DNA of 17,074 bases from ZC4RG30 sp964396335 (GTDB taxonomy: Bacteria; Pseudomonadota; Gammaproteobacteria; Steroidobacterales; Steroidobacteraceae), in assembly GCA_964396335.1 (NCBI GenBank), contig CAYNEX010000051.1:1-17074 (forward strand). Reading direction: 5' to 3'. The position numbers and the translations under genes were made by a program. Positions 9,576-16,556 of this stretch are shown here, piece after piece (within the stretch, counting starts at the first letter, position 1; the number at the start of each line of letters is the position of its first letter). The notes under the pieces were generated by a model, which worked only from the letters and a program-made list of their open reading frames with translations, had not been told where the DNA came from and did no database searches.

Positions 9576-10942
9576 CAGTGGGTCTCGGAGGATTCGCCGG
9601 TGAGGTGCGCCACCACCCGCTCCAGGCGGTTGGAACGCGAACCCTTCACCAGCACGGTGATGCCGGGGTGCAGTTCGGCTTCGAGGGCGCGGGCCAGCGC
9701 GTCGGTGTCCGGATACCAGCTGGCACCGGCGCCGAAGGTTTCCGCTGCCAGCGTGCTCAGCGGACCGGTGGCGAACAGGCGCTGCACGCCATGCTCCCTG
9801 GCATACGCGCCGATCTCGACATGGCTCTCGCGGGCATGCTCGCCGAGCTCACCCATGTCGCCCATCACGAACCAGTGTTCGCCCGGCAGCGTCGCCAGCA
9901 CATCGATACCAGCCTGCATCGAGCTGGGGTTGGCGTTGTAGGAATCGTCGATCAGGCGCGCGCCCTGCAGCGTGCGCGCCGGGCGCAACCGGCCGCTCAC
10001 CGGCTGCATCGCGGCCAGGCCCGCGACCACATCGGCCAGCGAGGCGCCGGCGGCGGTGGCGGCCGCAGCGGCACACAGCGCGTTGCGCACGTTGTGCACA
10101 CCGCCGAGGTTCAGCTTCACCGTGCACTCGCCCAGTGGCGAATGCAGCGTGAAGGAGGTGACGAAGCCACTGTCGGCCAGCGTCTCCTGCAGGTCACGGG
10201 CGCAGAAATCGGCGCTGGAGTCGATGCCGAAGGTGCGCACGGACGCGCGCGTCATGCCACGCCACAGCGGGGCATAGGGATCATCGGCATTGATCACCGC
10301 GGTGCCGTCCGCGGGCAGGCCGGCGACCATCTCGCCTTCGGCCCGCGCCACGCCGTCCAGGTCCCCGAAACCTTCCAGGTGCTCGGCGCCGGCATTGGTG
10401 ATGATCCCCACGGTGGGTCGGGCGATCTCCACCAGCGCCGCCACTTCACCGGGACGGTTGGCGCCGATCTCGATCACCGCGCTGTGCTCCTCGCCGGTGA
10501 GGCGCAGCAGCGTCAGCGGCACGCCGATGTGGTTGTTCAGGTTGCCGCGCGTGGCCAGGCACGCGCCGCGGCACGCCAGGATGGCGGCGGTCATTTCCTT
10601 CACGGTGGTCTTGCCGTTGCTGCCGGCCACGCCCACCACCGGCGCATTGAACTGCGCCCGCCAGGCGGCGGCGGCGCGCGTCAGCGCGGCCTGGCCATCC
10701 TCCACCTCGATCACCGGCAGCGGCGGGTTCTCGAACGGACGGTCGATCACCGCGGCGACCGCGCCGGCGGCGGCGGCATGCGGCAGGAATTCGTTGCCGT
10801 CGAAGCGTGCGCCACGCAGCGCCAGATAGAGCTGGCCGGGCTCGAGCGTGCGCGTGTCGTGGTTGACCTGCGTCCACTCGCGGTCCTCACCATCGAAGCG
10901 GCCACCGCACAGGCGGGCGAATTCACGCAGCGTGCGCTTCAT
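9575..10942 (-). CDS. murF: UDP-N-acetylmuramoyl-tripeptide--D-alanyl-D-alanine ligase
   Basis: The last soluble Mur ligase; it adds the D-Ala-D-Ala made by Ddl to UDP-MurNAc-tripeptide. The 455-residue product (E. coli 452) has an N-terminal substrate domain with VNHDTRTLEPGQLYLALRG around 26-44 and the P-loop GVAGSNGKTTVKEM at 104-117. These are followed by TRGNLNNHIGVPLTLL, EIGANRPGEVA and NAGAEHLEGFG in the central domain. The C-terminal domain has LIDDSYNANPSSM, a MurF signature, and a G-D-M-G-E-L-G stretch. The ATG at 10942 forms ATGA with the murE stop; a strong AGGAGGG lies 6 nt upstream. Partner genes murE and mraY flank it, so consecutive pathway steps are encoded side by side. Confidence 0.98.
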   Translation of the reverse strand: MKRTLREFARLCGGRFDGEDREWTQVNHDTRTLEPGQLYLALRGARFDGNEFLPHAAAAGAVAAVIDRPFENPPLPVIEVEDGQAALTRAAAAWRAQFNAPVVGVAGSNGKTTVKEMTAAILACRGACLATRGNLNNHIGVPLTLLRLTGEEHSAVIEIGANRPGEVAALVEIARPTVGIITNAGAEHLEGFGDLDGVARAEGEMVAGLPADGTAVINADDPYAPLWRGMTRASVRTFGIDSSADFCARDLQETLADSGFVTSFTLHSPLGECTVKLNLGGVHNVRNALCAAAAATAAGASLADVVAGLAAMQPVSGRLRPARTLQGARLIDDSYNANPSSMQAGIDVLATLPGEHWFVMGDMGELGEHARESHVEIGAYAREHGVQRLFATGPLSTLAAETFGAGASWYPDTDALARALEAELHPGITVLVKGSRSNRLERVVAHLTGESSETH

Positions 10943-12429
10943 GCCCGGCCCTCCTGCAGCGAGCGCACCAGTGCGCGATCGCTGAACGGGCGCACTTCGC
11001 CACCCACCAGCTGGTATTCCTCGTGGCCCTTGCCGGCCACCAGCACCACATCGCCGGCGGTGGCATGGGCCAGCGCATGCGCGATGGCGGCGGCGCGGTC
11101 GCGGATCACGGTGGCGCGCGCGGCGCCAAGTCCGGCGCTGATGTCGGCGATGATGGCCGCGCCATCCTCGCCGCGCGGGTTGTCGTCGGTGAGCACGATG
11201 GCATCGGCACGGCGCGCGGCCACCGCGCCCATCTGCGGCCGCTTGCCGCGATCGCGATCACCACCGCAGCCGAACACCACGATCAGGCGGCCGGCGCAAT
11301 GCCGGCGCAGCACGGCCAGCGCCTTGTCGAGCGCGTCAGGCGTGTGGGCATAGTCCACCACCGCGGTGGCGCGGCCTTCGCGCACGAAGGTCTCGAGCCG
11401 GCCCGGCGGCGCGGACAGCGCCTGCACGGCCTCGGCGGCGGCGCGCGGCGCGATGCCGCTGCCCATCAGCACCGCCAGCACGGCCAGCAGGTTGTCGACA
11501 TTGAACTCGCCCAGCAGCGGCGTGCGGATACTCGCCGGGCCGAAGCTGGAATCCAGTTCGAAGCGCGTGCCCTGCGCACCCCACTGGAGGTCACGCGCGA
11601 ACACAAAACCGCCCTCGCCCCCGGCCATGCGACCGAGGCGGCTGCAGGCGATGCGGCCGGCAAAAGCCGGCCGCGATGCAAGCTCCGCCCCGAATGCATC
11701 GTCAGTGTTGAAGACACGCAGCCGCACATCGGAGCGCTCGAACAGCGAAGCCTTGGTCGCGGCGTAGGCCTGCATGTCGCCGTGGAAATCCAGATGGTCG
11801 CGCGACAGGTTGGTGAACACGGCCGCATCGAAATGCACCGCGCCGACCCGCGCCTGCGCCAGGCCATGCGAGGACACCTCCATCGCCACCGCCTTCGCGC
11901 CGCGATCGCGGAAGCCGGCCAGCTGGCGCTGCACGGTGATGGCATCCGGCGTGGTCATCTCGCCGGCAGCGAGTTCGGCGCCGAAGCGCGTACCCAGCGT
12001 GCCCATGTAGGCGGCCGGACGGCCGCAGGCCTGCAGCGCCTGCGCCAGCAGCCAGGCGCAGGTGGTCTTGCCGTTGGTGCCGGTGACACCGATGACATCC
12101 AGCGCGCGCGACGGCGCAGCAAAGAAACGATGCGCCAGCTCGCTGGCCTGCCGCGACAGGCCCGGCACTTCGGCCAGCACGATGTCCGAATCCATCTCCG
12201 GCGGGCGCACGTTGCCGTCCGGTTCCCACAGGATGGCGCGCGCACCGCGCGCGGCCACGTCCTGCGCGAAATCCAGCCCATGGTGGCGCGCACCGCGACA
12301 GGCCAGGAAGGCGCTGCCCGGCAGCACCTGGCGCGAATCCAGCGTGATGTCGCGAAGCCCCACGTCGCGCGTCACCGGCGCGATGCCGGCCAGCAGCTTC
12401 GACAGTGTCATGGGCTGCACCGCGTTCAT
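10939..12429 (-). CDS. murE: UDP-N-acetylmuramoyl-L-alanyl-D-glutamate--meso-2,6-diaminopimelate ligase
   Basis: The third Mur ligase adds the third stem-peptide residue. The DNPR motif at 416-419 is the known specificity mark for meso-diaminopimelate rather than lysine, which fits a Gram-negative wall. The 496-residue product (E. coli 495) begins with a DSRQVLPGSAFLACRG substrate motif at 31-46, then the P-loop GVTGTNGKTTCAW at 114-126 and MEVSSHGLAQ near 183-192. NLSRDHLDFHGDM lies at 207-219 with the likely carbamylated K226, and VVDYAHTPDAL and GCGGDRDRGKRPQM near 357-400. The ATG at 12429 forms ATGA with the ftsI stop; only a weak GGTGA precedes it. The coding sequence contains a perfect GC-rich hairpin (11653-11674) at about residues 252-259, listed separately. 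The protein has no visible insertion there. Confidence 0.98.
   Translation of the reverse strand: MNAVQPMTLSKLLAGIAPVTRDVGLRDITLDSRQVLPGSAFLACRGARHHGLDFAQDVAARGARAILWEPDGNVRPPEMDSDIVLAEVPGLSRQASELAHRFFAAPSRALDVIGVTGTNGKTTCAWLLAQALQACGRPAAYMGTLGTRFGAELAAGEMTTPDAITVQRQLAGFRDRGAKAVAMEVSSHGLAQARVGAVHFDAAVFTNLSRDHLDFHGDMQAYAATKASLFERSDVRLRVFNTDDAFGAELASRPAFAGRIACSRLGRMAGGEGGFVFARDLQWGAQGTRFELDSSFGPASIRTPLLGEFNVDNLLAVLAVLMGSGIAPRAAAEAVQALSAPPGRLETFVREGRATAVVDYAHTPDALDKALAVLRRHCAGRLIVVFGCGGDRDRGKRPQMGAVAARRADAIVLTDDNPRGEDGAAIIADISAGLGAARATVIRDRAAAIAHALAHATAGDVVLVAGKGHEEYQLVGGEVRPFSDRALVRSLQEGRA
11653..11674. repeat. Perfect 9-bp inverted repeat with AAAA loop inside murE
   Basis: GCGGCCGGC, then AAAA, then GCCGGCCGC: a 9-bp all-GC stem with a four-base loop (UUUU in the murE message). 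It lies within codons for an ASRPAFAGRIA stretch of MurE. No T-tract follows on either strand, so it does not look like a rho-independent terminator. It could be a chance product of alanine- and arginine-rich codons, a message-stabilising hairpin, or a relative of short palindromic repeats. Only one copy is seen in the window. Confidence 0.7.
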
Positions 12430-14177
12430 CGCGTCACCATCGTGGCGACACCGGTGAGTGGATCAGCCGTGTCCTGCAACCCGGCATCCGGCGCCACGCC
12501 CATCAGGCGCAGCGCGCGACCGACCACGGCCGAAAACACCGGCGCGGCCACCTCACCACCGTAGTAGCGGCTGCTGCGCGGGTCGTCGATCACCACCACC
12601 GCGGCCAGGCGCGGGTTGCTGGCAGGCGCGATGCCACCGAACACGCCGACGTAACGGTTGCTCTCGTAGCCGCGCTCACCCTCCTTGGCCTTGCGCGCCG
12701 TGCCGGTCTTGCCGGCGACGCGATAGCCGGGAATCGCGGCACGCGAACCGGTGCCCTCGTAGATCACCGATTCCAGCAGGCTGATCAGCGTGCGGGCATT
12801 GGCCTGGCTCATCACGCGCTGGCCGGGCACCGGCTCGTCCACGCGCAGCAGCGACACCGGGCGGGTGACACCCAGCGCGCCCACCGCGGCATAGGCCTGC
12901 GCCAGCTGCAGCGGCGTCACCGCCAGGTTGTAACCGCGGGACATCGAGGCGATGGTGCTCCAGCGCCAGTTGGAATAATGCGGCAGCGCGCCGGCGGACT
13001 CGCCGGGAAACTGGCTGGCGGTGACGCGGCCGAAACCGAAACGCGTCATCGTGTTCCACATCTGCTGCGGCTCGAGTTCCTTGGCAATCATCGCCATCGC
13101 GACGTTGGAGGACTTGGCCAGCACGCCGGCCAGGTCCAGCCGGCCCTGCGGATGCTCGTCATTCACCTCGACGCCGGCATACACCCAGTTGCCACCCCGG
13201 GTGTCGATCACGCTGGAGCGGTCGAAGCGGCCGGATTCCAGCGCCGCCGCCACCACGAAGGGCTTGATGCTCGAACCGGGCTCGAGCATGTCGGTGACGG
13301 CGCGGTTGCGCATCAGGCCGCCGCGCAGAGCCGTCGGCCGCTGCGCGCGGTCGTTGGGATTGAAGGTCGGCTGGTTCACCATCGCCAGCACTTCGCCGGT
13401 GGTGATGTCGAGCACCACCATCGAGCCGCCCGCGGCGCGGTTGTCATCGATGGCGCGCTTCAGCTCGATATGCGCCAGGTACTGGATGCGCGTGTCGATG
13501 GCCAGCGTCAGGTCACGGCCGGGGCGCACGGCGCGGATGTTCTCCACGTCGTCGATGCGGCGGCCGCGGTTGTCGCGGATGACACGCTTGAGGCCTTCTT
13601 CACCGGCCAGCCAGGAGTCATAGGCGAGTTCGAGGGCTTCCAGGCCCTTGTCGTCCTGGCTGGTCATGCCGATCACATGGCCGAGCACCTCGCCGGCCGG
13701 GTAATAGCGGCGGTATTCATTGCGCACGTACACGCCGGGCACGTTCAGCTTCAGCGCGCCCTGCGCCTCCGTGGGCGTCAGGTGGCGCGCCAGCCAGACA
13801 AAGCTCTTGTTCTGGTTGGCCTCGAGCGTGCGCGCGAACTGCTGCGGATTGCGCTTCAGCTGCTTGGCCAGCTGCGGCCAGCTGTCACGCGCATTGGCAA
13901 TCTCGCGCGGATCGGCATACAGCGATTCCACCGGCGTGCTGATGGCCAGCGGCCGGCCGTTGCGATCGACGATCGCTCCACGATGCGCCTCGATCTTCAC
14001 CTCGCGCACCGCCGCGGCCTCGCCACGGCCGATCAGGAATTCGCGGTCGATCAGCTGCAGTTCCACCGCGCGCGCGGCCAGGCCGACCGCGCCCAGTCCG
14101 ACGATACCCAGCGCGAACCAGGCGCGGACGCGGAAGCTGGCGGCCTCGTTGCGCGGCGCGCGCGGCATGCGGCTCAT
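12426..14177 (-). CDS. ftsI: Septal peptidoglycan transpeptidase FtsI (penicillin-binding protein 3)
   Basis: A class B penicillin-binding protein that cross-links peptidoglycan at the septum with FtsW. The 583-residue product (E. coli 588) has a short cytoplasmic tail and a membrane anchor at about 19-37. The pedestal domain includes HRGAIVDRNGRPLA (65-78) and GHVIGMTSQDDKGLEALE (166-183). The transpeptidase domain carries all three penicilloyl-serine motifs: SSIK with nucleophile Ser302 (EPGSSIKPF), SSN at 356-358, and KTG at 490-492. The ATG at 14177 forms ATGA with the ftsL stop, with AGGTGG 7 nt upstream. It is the main beta-lactam target of the divisome in related bacteria. No truncation or missing catalytic residue is seen. 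Confidence 0.98.
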   Translation of the reverse strand: MSRMPRAPRNEAASFRVRAWFALGIVGLGAVGLAARAVELQLIDREFLIGRGEAAAVREVKIEAHRGAIVDRNGRPLAISTPVESLYADPREIANARDSWPQLAKQLKRNPQQFARTLEANQNKSFVWLARHLTPTEAQGALKLNVPGVYVRNEYRRYYPAGEVLGHVIGMTSQDDKGLEALELAYDSWLAGEEGLKRVIRDNRGRRIDDVENIRAVRPGRDLTLAIDTRIQYLAHIELKRAIDDNRAAGGSMVVLDITTGEVLAMVNQPTFNPNDRAQRPTALRGGLMRNRAVTDMLEPGSSIKPFVVAAALESGRFDRSSVIDTRGGNWVYAGVEVNDEHPQGRLDLAGVLAKSSNVAMAMIAKELEPQQMWNTMTRFGFGRVTASQFPGESAGALPHYSNWRWSTIASMSRGYNLAVTPLQLAQAYAAVGALGVTRPVSLLRVDEPVPGQRVMSQANARTLISLLESVIYEGTGSRAAIPGYRVAGKTGTARKAKEGERGYESNRYVGVFGGIAPASNPRLAAVVVIDDPRSSRYYGGEVAAPVFSAVVGRALRLMGVAPDAGLQDTADPLTGVATMVTR

Positions 14178-14455
14178 GGCAGCACCACCTGGATGGCGGC
14201 AGGATCAGGCAGGCGCATCTCGAGGCGACGGCGGGCAGTCGCCTCGACCTGCGCATGCTGCGACCAGTAGCTCTGCTCCAGCTGCAGCTGGCCCCAGGTG
14301 ACATCGATCTGGTGGCGATCGCGGTTCAGCTGTTCCAGTTCCACGAACAGCTCGCGGGCGCGATGCCGCGTCCACACCGCGCCCGCGGCCGAGACGAGCA
14401 CCGCGCACCAGAGCAGCAGCAGGACGGTCCAGGAACTGCGCAGCGCGGCCATCAT
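14174..14455 (-). CDS. ftsL: Cell division protein FtsL
   Basis: FtsL is a small bitopic inner-membrane protein that forms a complex with FtsB and FtsQ and activates FtsWI. The 93-residue product has a short N-terminus, one hydrophobic segment at about 9-28 (TVLLLLWCAVLVSAAGAVW), then a charged helix rich in L, E and Q (ELFVELEQLNRDRHQID), typical of the FtsL coiled coil, and a short C-terminal tail. Sequence identity across FtsL proteins is low. The call therefore rests on length, topology and the diagnostic position between rsmH and ftsI. Two consecutive ATG codons are available (14455 and 14452); the first makes the ATGA overlap with rsmH. The ribosome binding site is weak, so translation probably depends on coupling with rsmH. 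Confidence 0.93.
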   Translation of the reverse strand: MMAALRSSWTVLLLLWCAVLVSAAGAVWTRHRARELFVELEQLNRDRHQIDVTWGQLQLEQSYWSQHAQVEATARRRLEMRLPDPAAIQVVLP

Positions 14456-15405
14456 GCGGCGTGCACCACCGGTGCAGCCGTGCGCTCGGCGACGCGCAGG
14501 ATGGCCGAACGCGCGCGCGGGTTGCGCGCCACCTCGGCCGCGGCAGCACGCTGCTTGCGGCCGATGAGCTTCAGCGCCGGATCAAACGGCGGCGCCACCG
14601 GCAGCCGCGCCCAGGCGGGGTCCGGCTGCGCCTGGCGGCGCATGAACTGCTTGACCATGCGGTCTTCCAGCGAGTGGAAGCTGATCACCGCCAGGCGCCC
14701 GCCCGGCGACAGCGCCTGCATCGCGGCATCGAGGCCGCGCGAGAGCTCGCCCAGCTCGTCATTCACGTGCATGCGGATGGCCTGGAAGCTGCGCGTGGCC
14801 GGATGCTTGCCATCACGCCCGCGCACCGTGCGCGCGATGATCTCGGCCAGCTGGCCGGTGCGCGTGATCGGCTCCACGCCGCGGGCCGCCACGATGGCGC
14901 GCGCGATGCGGCCGGCGTGACGCTCTTCGCCCAGTTCGCGGATCACGTCGCGGATCTCATCGTCCGCCGCACGCGCGAGCCATGCAGCGGCGCTTTCGCC
15001 CCGCGCCGGATCCATGCGCATGTCGAGCGGACCGTCGGCCTGGAAGCTGAATCCGCGCGCGGGGTCGTCGAGCTGTGGGGAAGACACGCCGAGGTCGAAG
15101 AGAATCCCTGCACAGCGACGTCCGTCGCCATGTGCCGCGACCAGTGATGCGAGCGCGCCGAACGCAGCGCCGACCACCACCACGCGCGGCTCCGATTCGA
15201 AGCGCGCACGAGCGGCCGCGATGGCCTCAGGGTCGCGGTCGATCGCGAGCAGCCGGTCGTCCGGTCCGAGGCGCTGGAGAATCCGCGCGGAATGTCCACC
15301 GCGGCCGAATGTGGCGTCCACGTACAGCCGCGGGGCCGCGCCGGACGCAGCGATTGCGAGCGCGTCCACAGCTTCCTCGACAAGCACCGGCTCGTGCTCA
15401 GCCAC
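14452..15405 (-). CDS. rsmH: 16S rRNA (cytosine-1402-N4)-methyltransferase RsmH (MraW)
   Basis: An S-adenosylmethionine-dependent enzyme that methylates N4 of C1402 in the ribosomal P site, fine-tuning start-codon choice. The 317-residue product (E. coli 313) starts with EHEPVLVEEAVDAL. The AdoMet-binding motif is DATFGRGGHSARIL (30-43), followed by AIDRDPEA. Other signatures are GILFDLGVSSPQLDDPARGFSF near 100-120, GPLDMRMDP, and VISFHSLEDRMVKQF in the C-terminal half. The start is GTG at 15405, placed by the family N-terminus; the sequence upstream (CGGGGAAACAGGTT) gives only a modest ribosome binding site. It begins 25 bases after the mraZ stop, the only real gap between coding genes in the operon. 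The second-gene position after mraZ is conserved across bacteria. Confidence 0.97.
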   Translation of the reverse strand: MAEHEPVLVEEAVDALAIAASGAAPRLYVDATFGRGGHSARILQRLGPDDRLLAIDRDPEAIAAARARFESEPRVVVVGAAFGALASLVAAHGDGRRCAGILFDLGVSSPQLDDPARGFSFQADGPLDMRMDPARGESAAAWLARAADDEIRDVIRELGEERHAGRIARAIVAARGVEPITRTGQLAEIIARTVRGRDGKHPATRSFQAIRMHVNDELGELSRGLDAAMQALSPGGRLAVISFHSLEDRMVKQFMRRQAQPDPAWARLPVAPPFDPALKLIGRKQRAAAAEVARNPRARSAILRVAERTAAPVVHAA

Positions 15406-15430
15406 AACCTGTTTCCCCGCTTGTTGCGCA

Positions 15431-15883
15431 TTACAGCGACAGCGACGCGAGCTCGGCGGCCAGCTCCGTCACGCCCTGCTCGCTCTTCATCCATTCCTCG
15501 CGCTGCATCTTCCAGCGCGCCTCATCCCACAGCTCCAGGCCCCTGCCCTGGCCGACGATCCACGCGGCACGCTCCAGCCCCGCGAACTCACGCAGTTCGG
15601 GCGTGAGGGCGATGCGGCCGTGGCTGTCGAGGGTCATCTCCTGCGCGTGACCGATCATCAGTCGCTGCAGGCGGCGCGCCTGCGGGTGCAGGCTGGGCAT
15701 GGCGTTGAGCTGGGCTTCGATCTTTTCCCACTCGGGGAAGGGGTAGATGCGCAGGCACTGGTCGCGATCGACGGTCACGACAACGCGCCCGGCAGCGGGC
15801 GCGGCGAGGTCCGCGCGGTGCTGTGCCGGCACCACGACCCTGCCTTTGTCATCAATCGTGACTCTTGTTGCGCCGCGGAACAT
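15431..15883 (-). CDS. mraZ: Transcriptional regulator MraZ
   Basis: MraZ is a ring-forming DNA-binding protein with two SpoVT/AbrB-type domains. In E. coli it represses its own dcw operon by binding TGGG repeats just upstream of its gene. The 150-residue product (E. coli 152) begins MFRGATRVTIDDKGRVVVP, with the first DxxxR motif at residues 11-15. The second domain has TLDSHGRIALTPELREFAGL and a second DxxxR motif. The ATG at 15883 gives the standard N-terminus, so I am confident of the start. No Shine-Dalgarno sequence is visible in the 15 bases before it. Three GTGGGT boxes with exact 10-bp spacing end 17 bases upstream of the start, which predicts autorepression. Confidence 0.97.
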   Translation of the reverse strand: MFRGATRVTIDDKGRVVVPAQHRADLAAPAAGRVVVTVDRDQCLRIYPFPEWEKIEAQLNAMPSLHPQARRLQRLMIGHAQEMTLDSHGRIALTPELREFAGLERAAWIVGQGRGLELWDEARWKMQREEWMKSEQGVTELAAELASLSL

Positions 15884-15900
15884 GCACTGAAATGGGGCTT

Positions 15901-15926
15901 ACCCACTTCCACCCACTGTCACCCAC
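15901..15926 (-). promoter_or_regulatory. MraZ operator: three GTGGGT boxes at 10-bp spacing
   Basis: On the minus strand GTGGGT occurs at 15926-15921, 15916-15911 and 15906-15901, each exactly 10 bp from the next. This matches the known E. coli MraZ site, TGGGN repeats separated by 5 nt. The boxes lie between the predicted dcw promoter and the mraZ start, overlapping or just after the likely transcription start. Binding there would block initiation, so autorepression of the operon is the inferred role. Confidence 0.9.
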
Positions 15927-15934
15927 CGGCCCCC

Positions 15935-15963
15935 ATATTGGAATGCAGTGGTGCTTATGTCAA
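15935..15963 (-). promoter_or_regulatory. Predicted sigma-70 promoter of the dcw operon
   Basis: A perfect -35 hexamer TTGACA at 15963-15958, a 17-nt spacer, and a weak -10 hexamer CAATAT at 15940-15935. A run of seven A residues on the minus strand (15983-15977) lies upstream and could act as an UP-like element. A second TTGAC lies 9 bp further upstream. The predicted start, about 15928, would place the MraZ boxes in the initial transcribed region. The weak -10 leaves some doubt about the exact site. Confidence 0.6.
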
Positions 15964-16085
15964 CGGCGTCAACGGATTTTTTTGTTTATGTCACAACGAC
16001 TTACGCGCGGTCTCGAAAGTGGGAGGGGTGTTGGAGCAAGAACTTCTTTGGATTCCGGGACTTGGAATTCAAAGCTAGAAAAAGA

Positions 16086-16466
16086 AGGAGCTGGCCGGTA
16101 AGCCGGGTTCTGTCTGGGGCAATCATTCCTCTAGGAGCCGCGTCACCGCGGCCCTCGAGCAGCCTACCCGGAAGAAGCGCGGGACCCACGCTTGCGCCCC
16201 ACCCTTGCGGGTGTGCGCCGACTTCCCTATTTGGCCTTGCTCCAGGTGGGGTTTGCCGTGCCGTCGCGTGTTGCCACCGACGCGGTGCGCTCTTACCGCA
16301 CCGTTTCACCCTTGCCGGCGCCCTTGCGGGCACGTAGGCGGTTTGCTTTCTGTTGCACTTTCCGTGGGCTCGCGCCCCCCAGGCGTTACCTGGCACCTTG
16401 TCCACCGGAGCCCGGACTTTCCTCCCCGAACCGAAAGGTTCGCAGCGATTGCCTGGCCAGCTCCGC
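16086..16466 (-). ncRNA. rnpB: RNase P RNA, bacterial type A
   Basis: The catalytic RNA of RNase P, which matures the 5' ends of tRNA precursors. Recognised from the conserved core on the minus strand: GGAGGAAAGTCCGGGCTCC (about 16425-16407), GTGCCAGGTAACGCCTGGG, GCAACAGAAAGCAAACCGCC and GGTAAGAGCGCACCG. Near the 3' end are GGGTAGGCTGCT, AGAGGAATGATTGCC (16132-16118) and GACAGAACCCGGCTTA (16114-16099). Helix P1 closes perfectly: GGAGCTGGCC (16464-16455) pairs with GGCCAGCTCC (16096-16087). Ends are therefore accurate to a few bases. The length of about 380 fits type A, found in proteobacteria. It is co-directional with mraZ, and its promoter side diverges from the DUF3617 gene. Confidence 0.97.
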
Positions 16467-16470
16467 CGCC

Positions 16471-16500
16471 ATCTTATCAGGCGCGGCGCATTGCCCTTGC
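16471..16500 (-). promoter_or_regulatory. Possible rnpB promoter
   Basis: A -10-like TAAGAT at 16476-16471 lies about 7 bases before the expected 5' end of RNase P RNA (about 16464-16466), the right distance for a sigma-70 start. No good -35 hexamer is found 16-18 bases upstream. The call rests mainly on the position relative to the RNA end. Confidence 0.45.
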
Positions 16501-16556
16501 TCCTTCACGTGGCCGGCACCCACAATGACTTTCCGCCCACCACCGGATGCAATGCC

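Larger units (their letters stand above)
15884..16085. other. Intergenic region between rnpB and mraZ
   Basis: About 200 bases without a gene. It holds the MraZ boxes and the predicted dcw promoter on the mraZ side, and an A-tract at 15977-15983. Next to rnpB there is a pyrimidine-rich stretch (minus-strand TTCTTTTT at about 16086-16079) that may mark the end of the rnpB transcript. From about 15984 to 16078 I see nothing else I can support. It is visibly less GC-rich than the flanking genes. Confidence 0.8.

Noticed and set aside
15865..16101. Plus-strand 78-codon frame between mraZ and rnpB
   Set aside because: It overlaps the mraZ start, the MraZ boxes and the promoter, and shows no domain or ribosome binding site.
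16001..16405. Open frames across the RNase P RNA region on both strands
   Set aside because: The region is explained by rnpB with its conserved core and P1 pairing; the frames have no recognisable protein features.
16497..16526. Plus-strand promoter TTGCTC - 18 nt - CACAAT for the DUF3617 gene
   Set aside because: Both hexamers are weak and the spacer is long; not enough to list as a feature.
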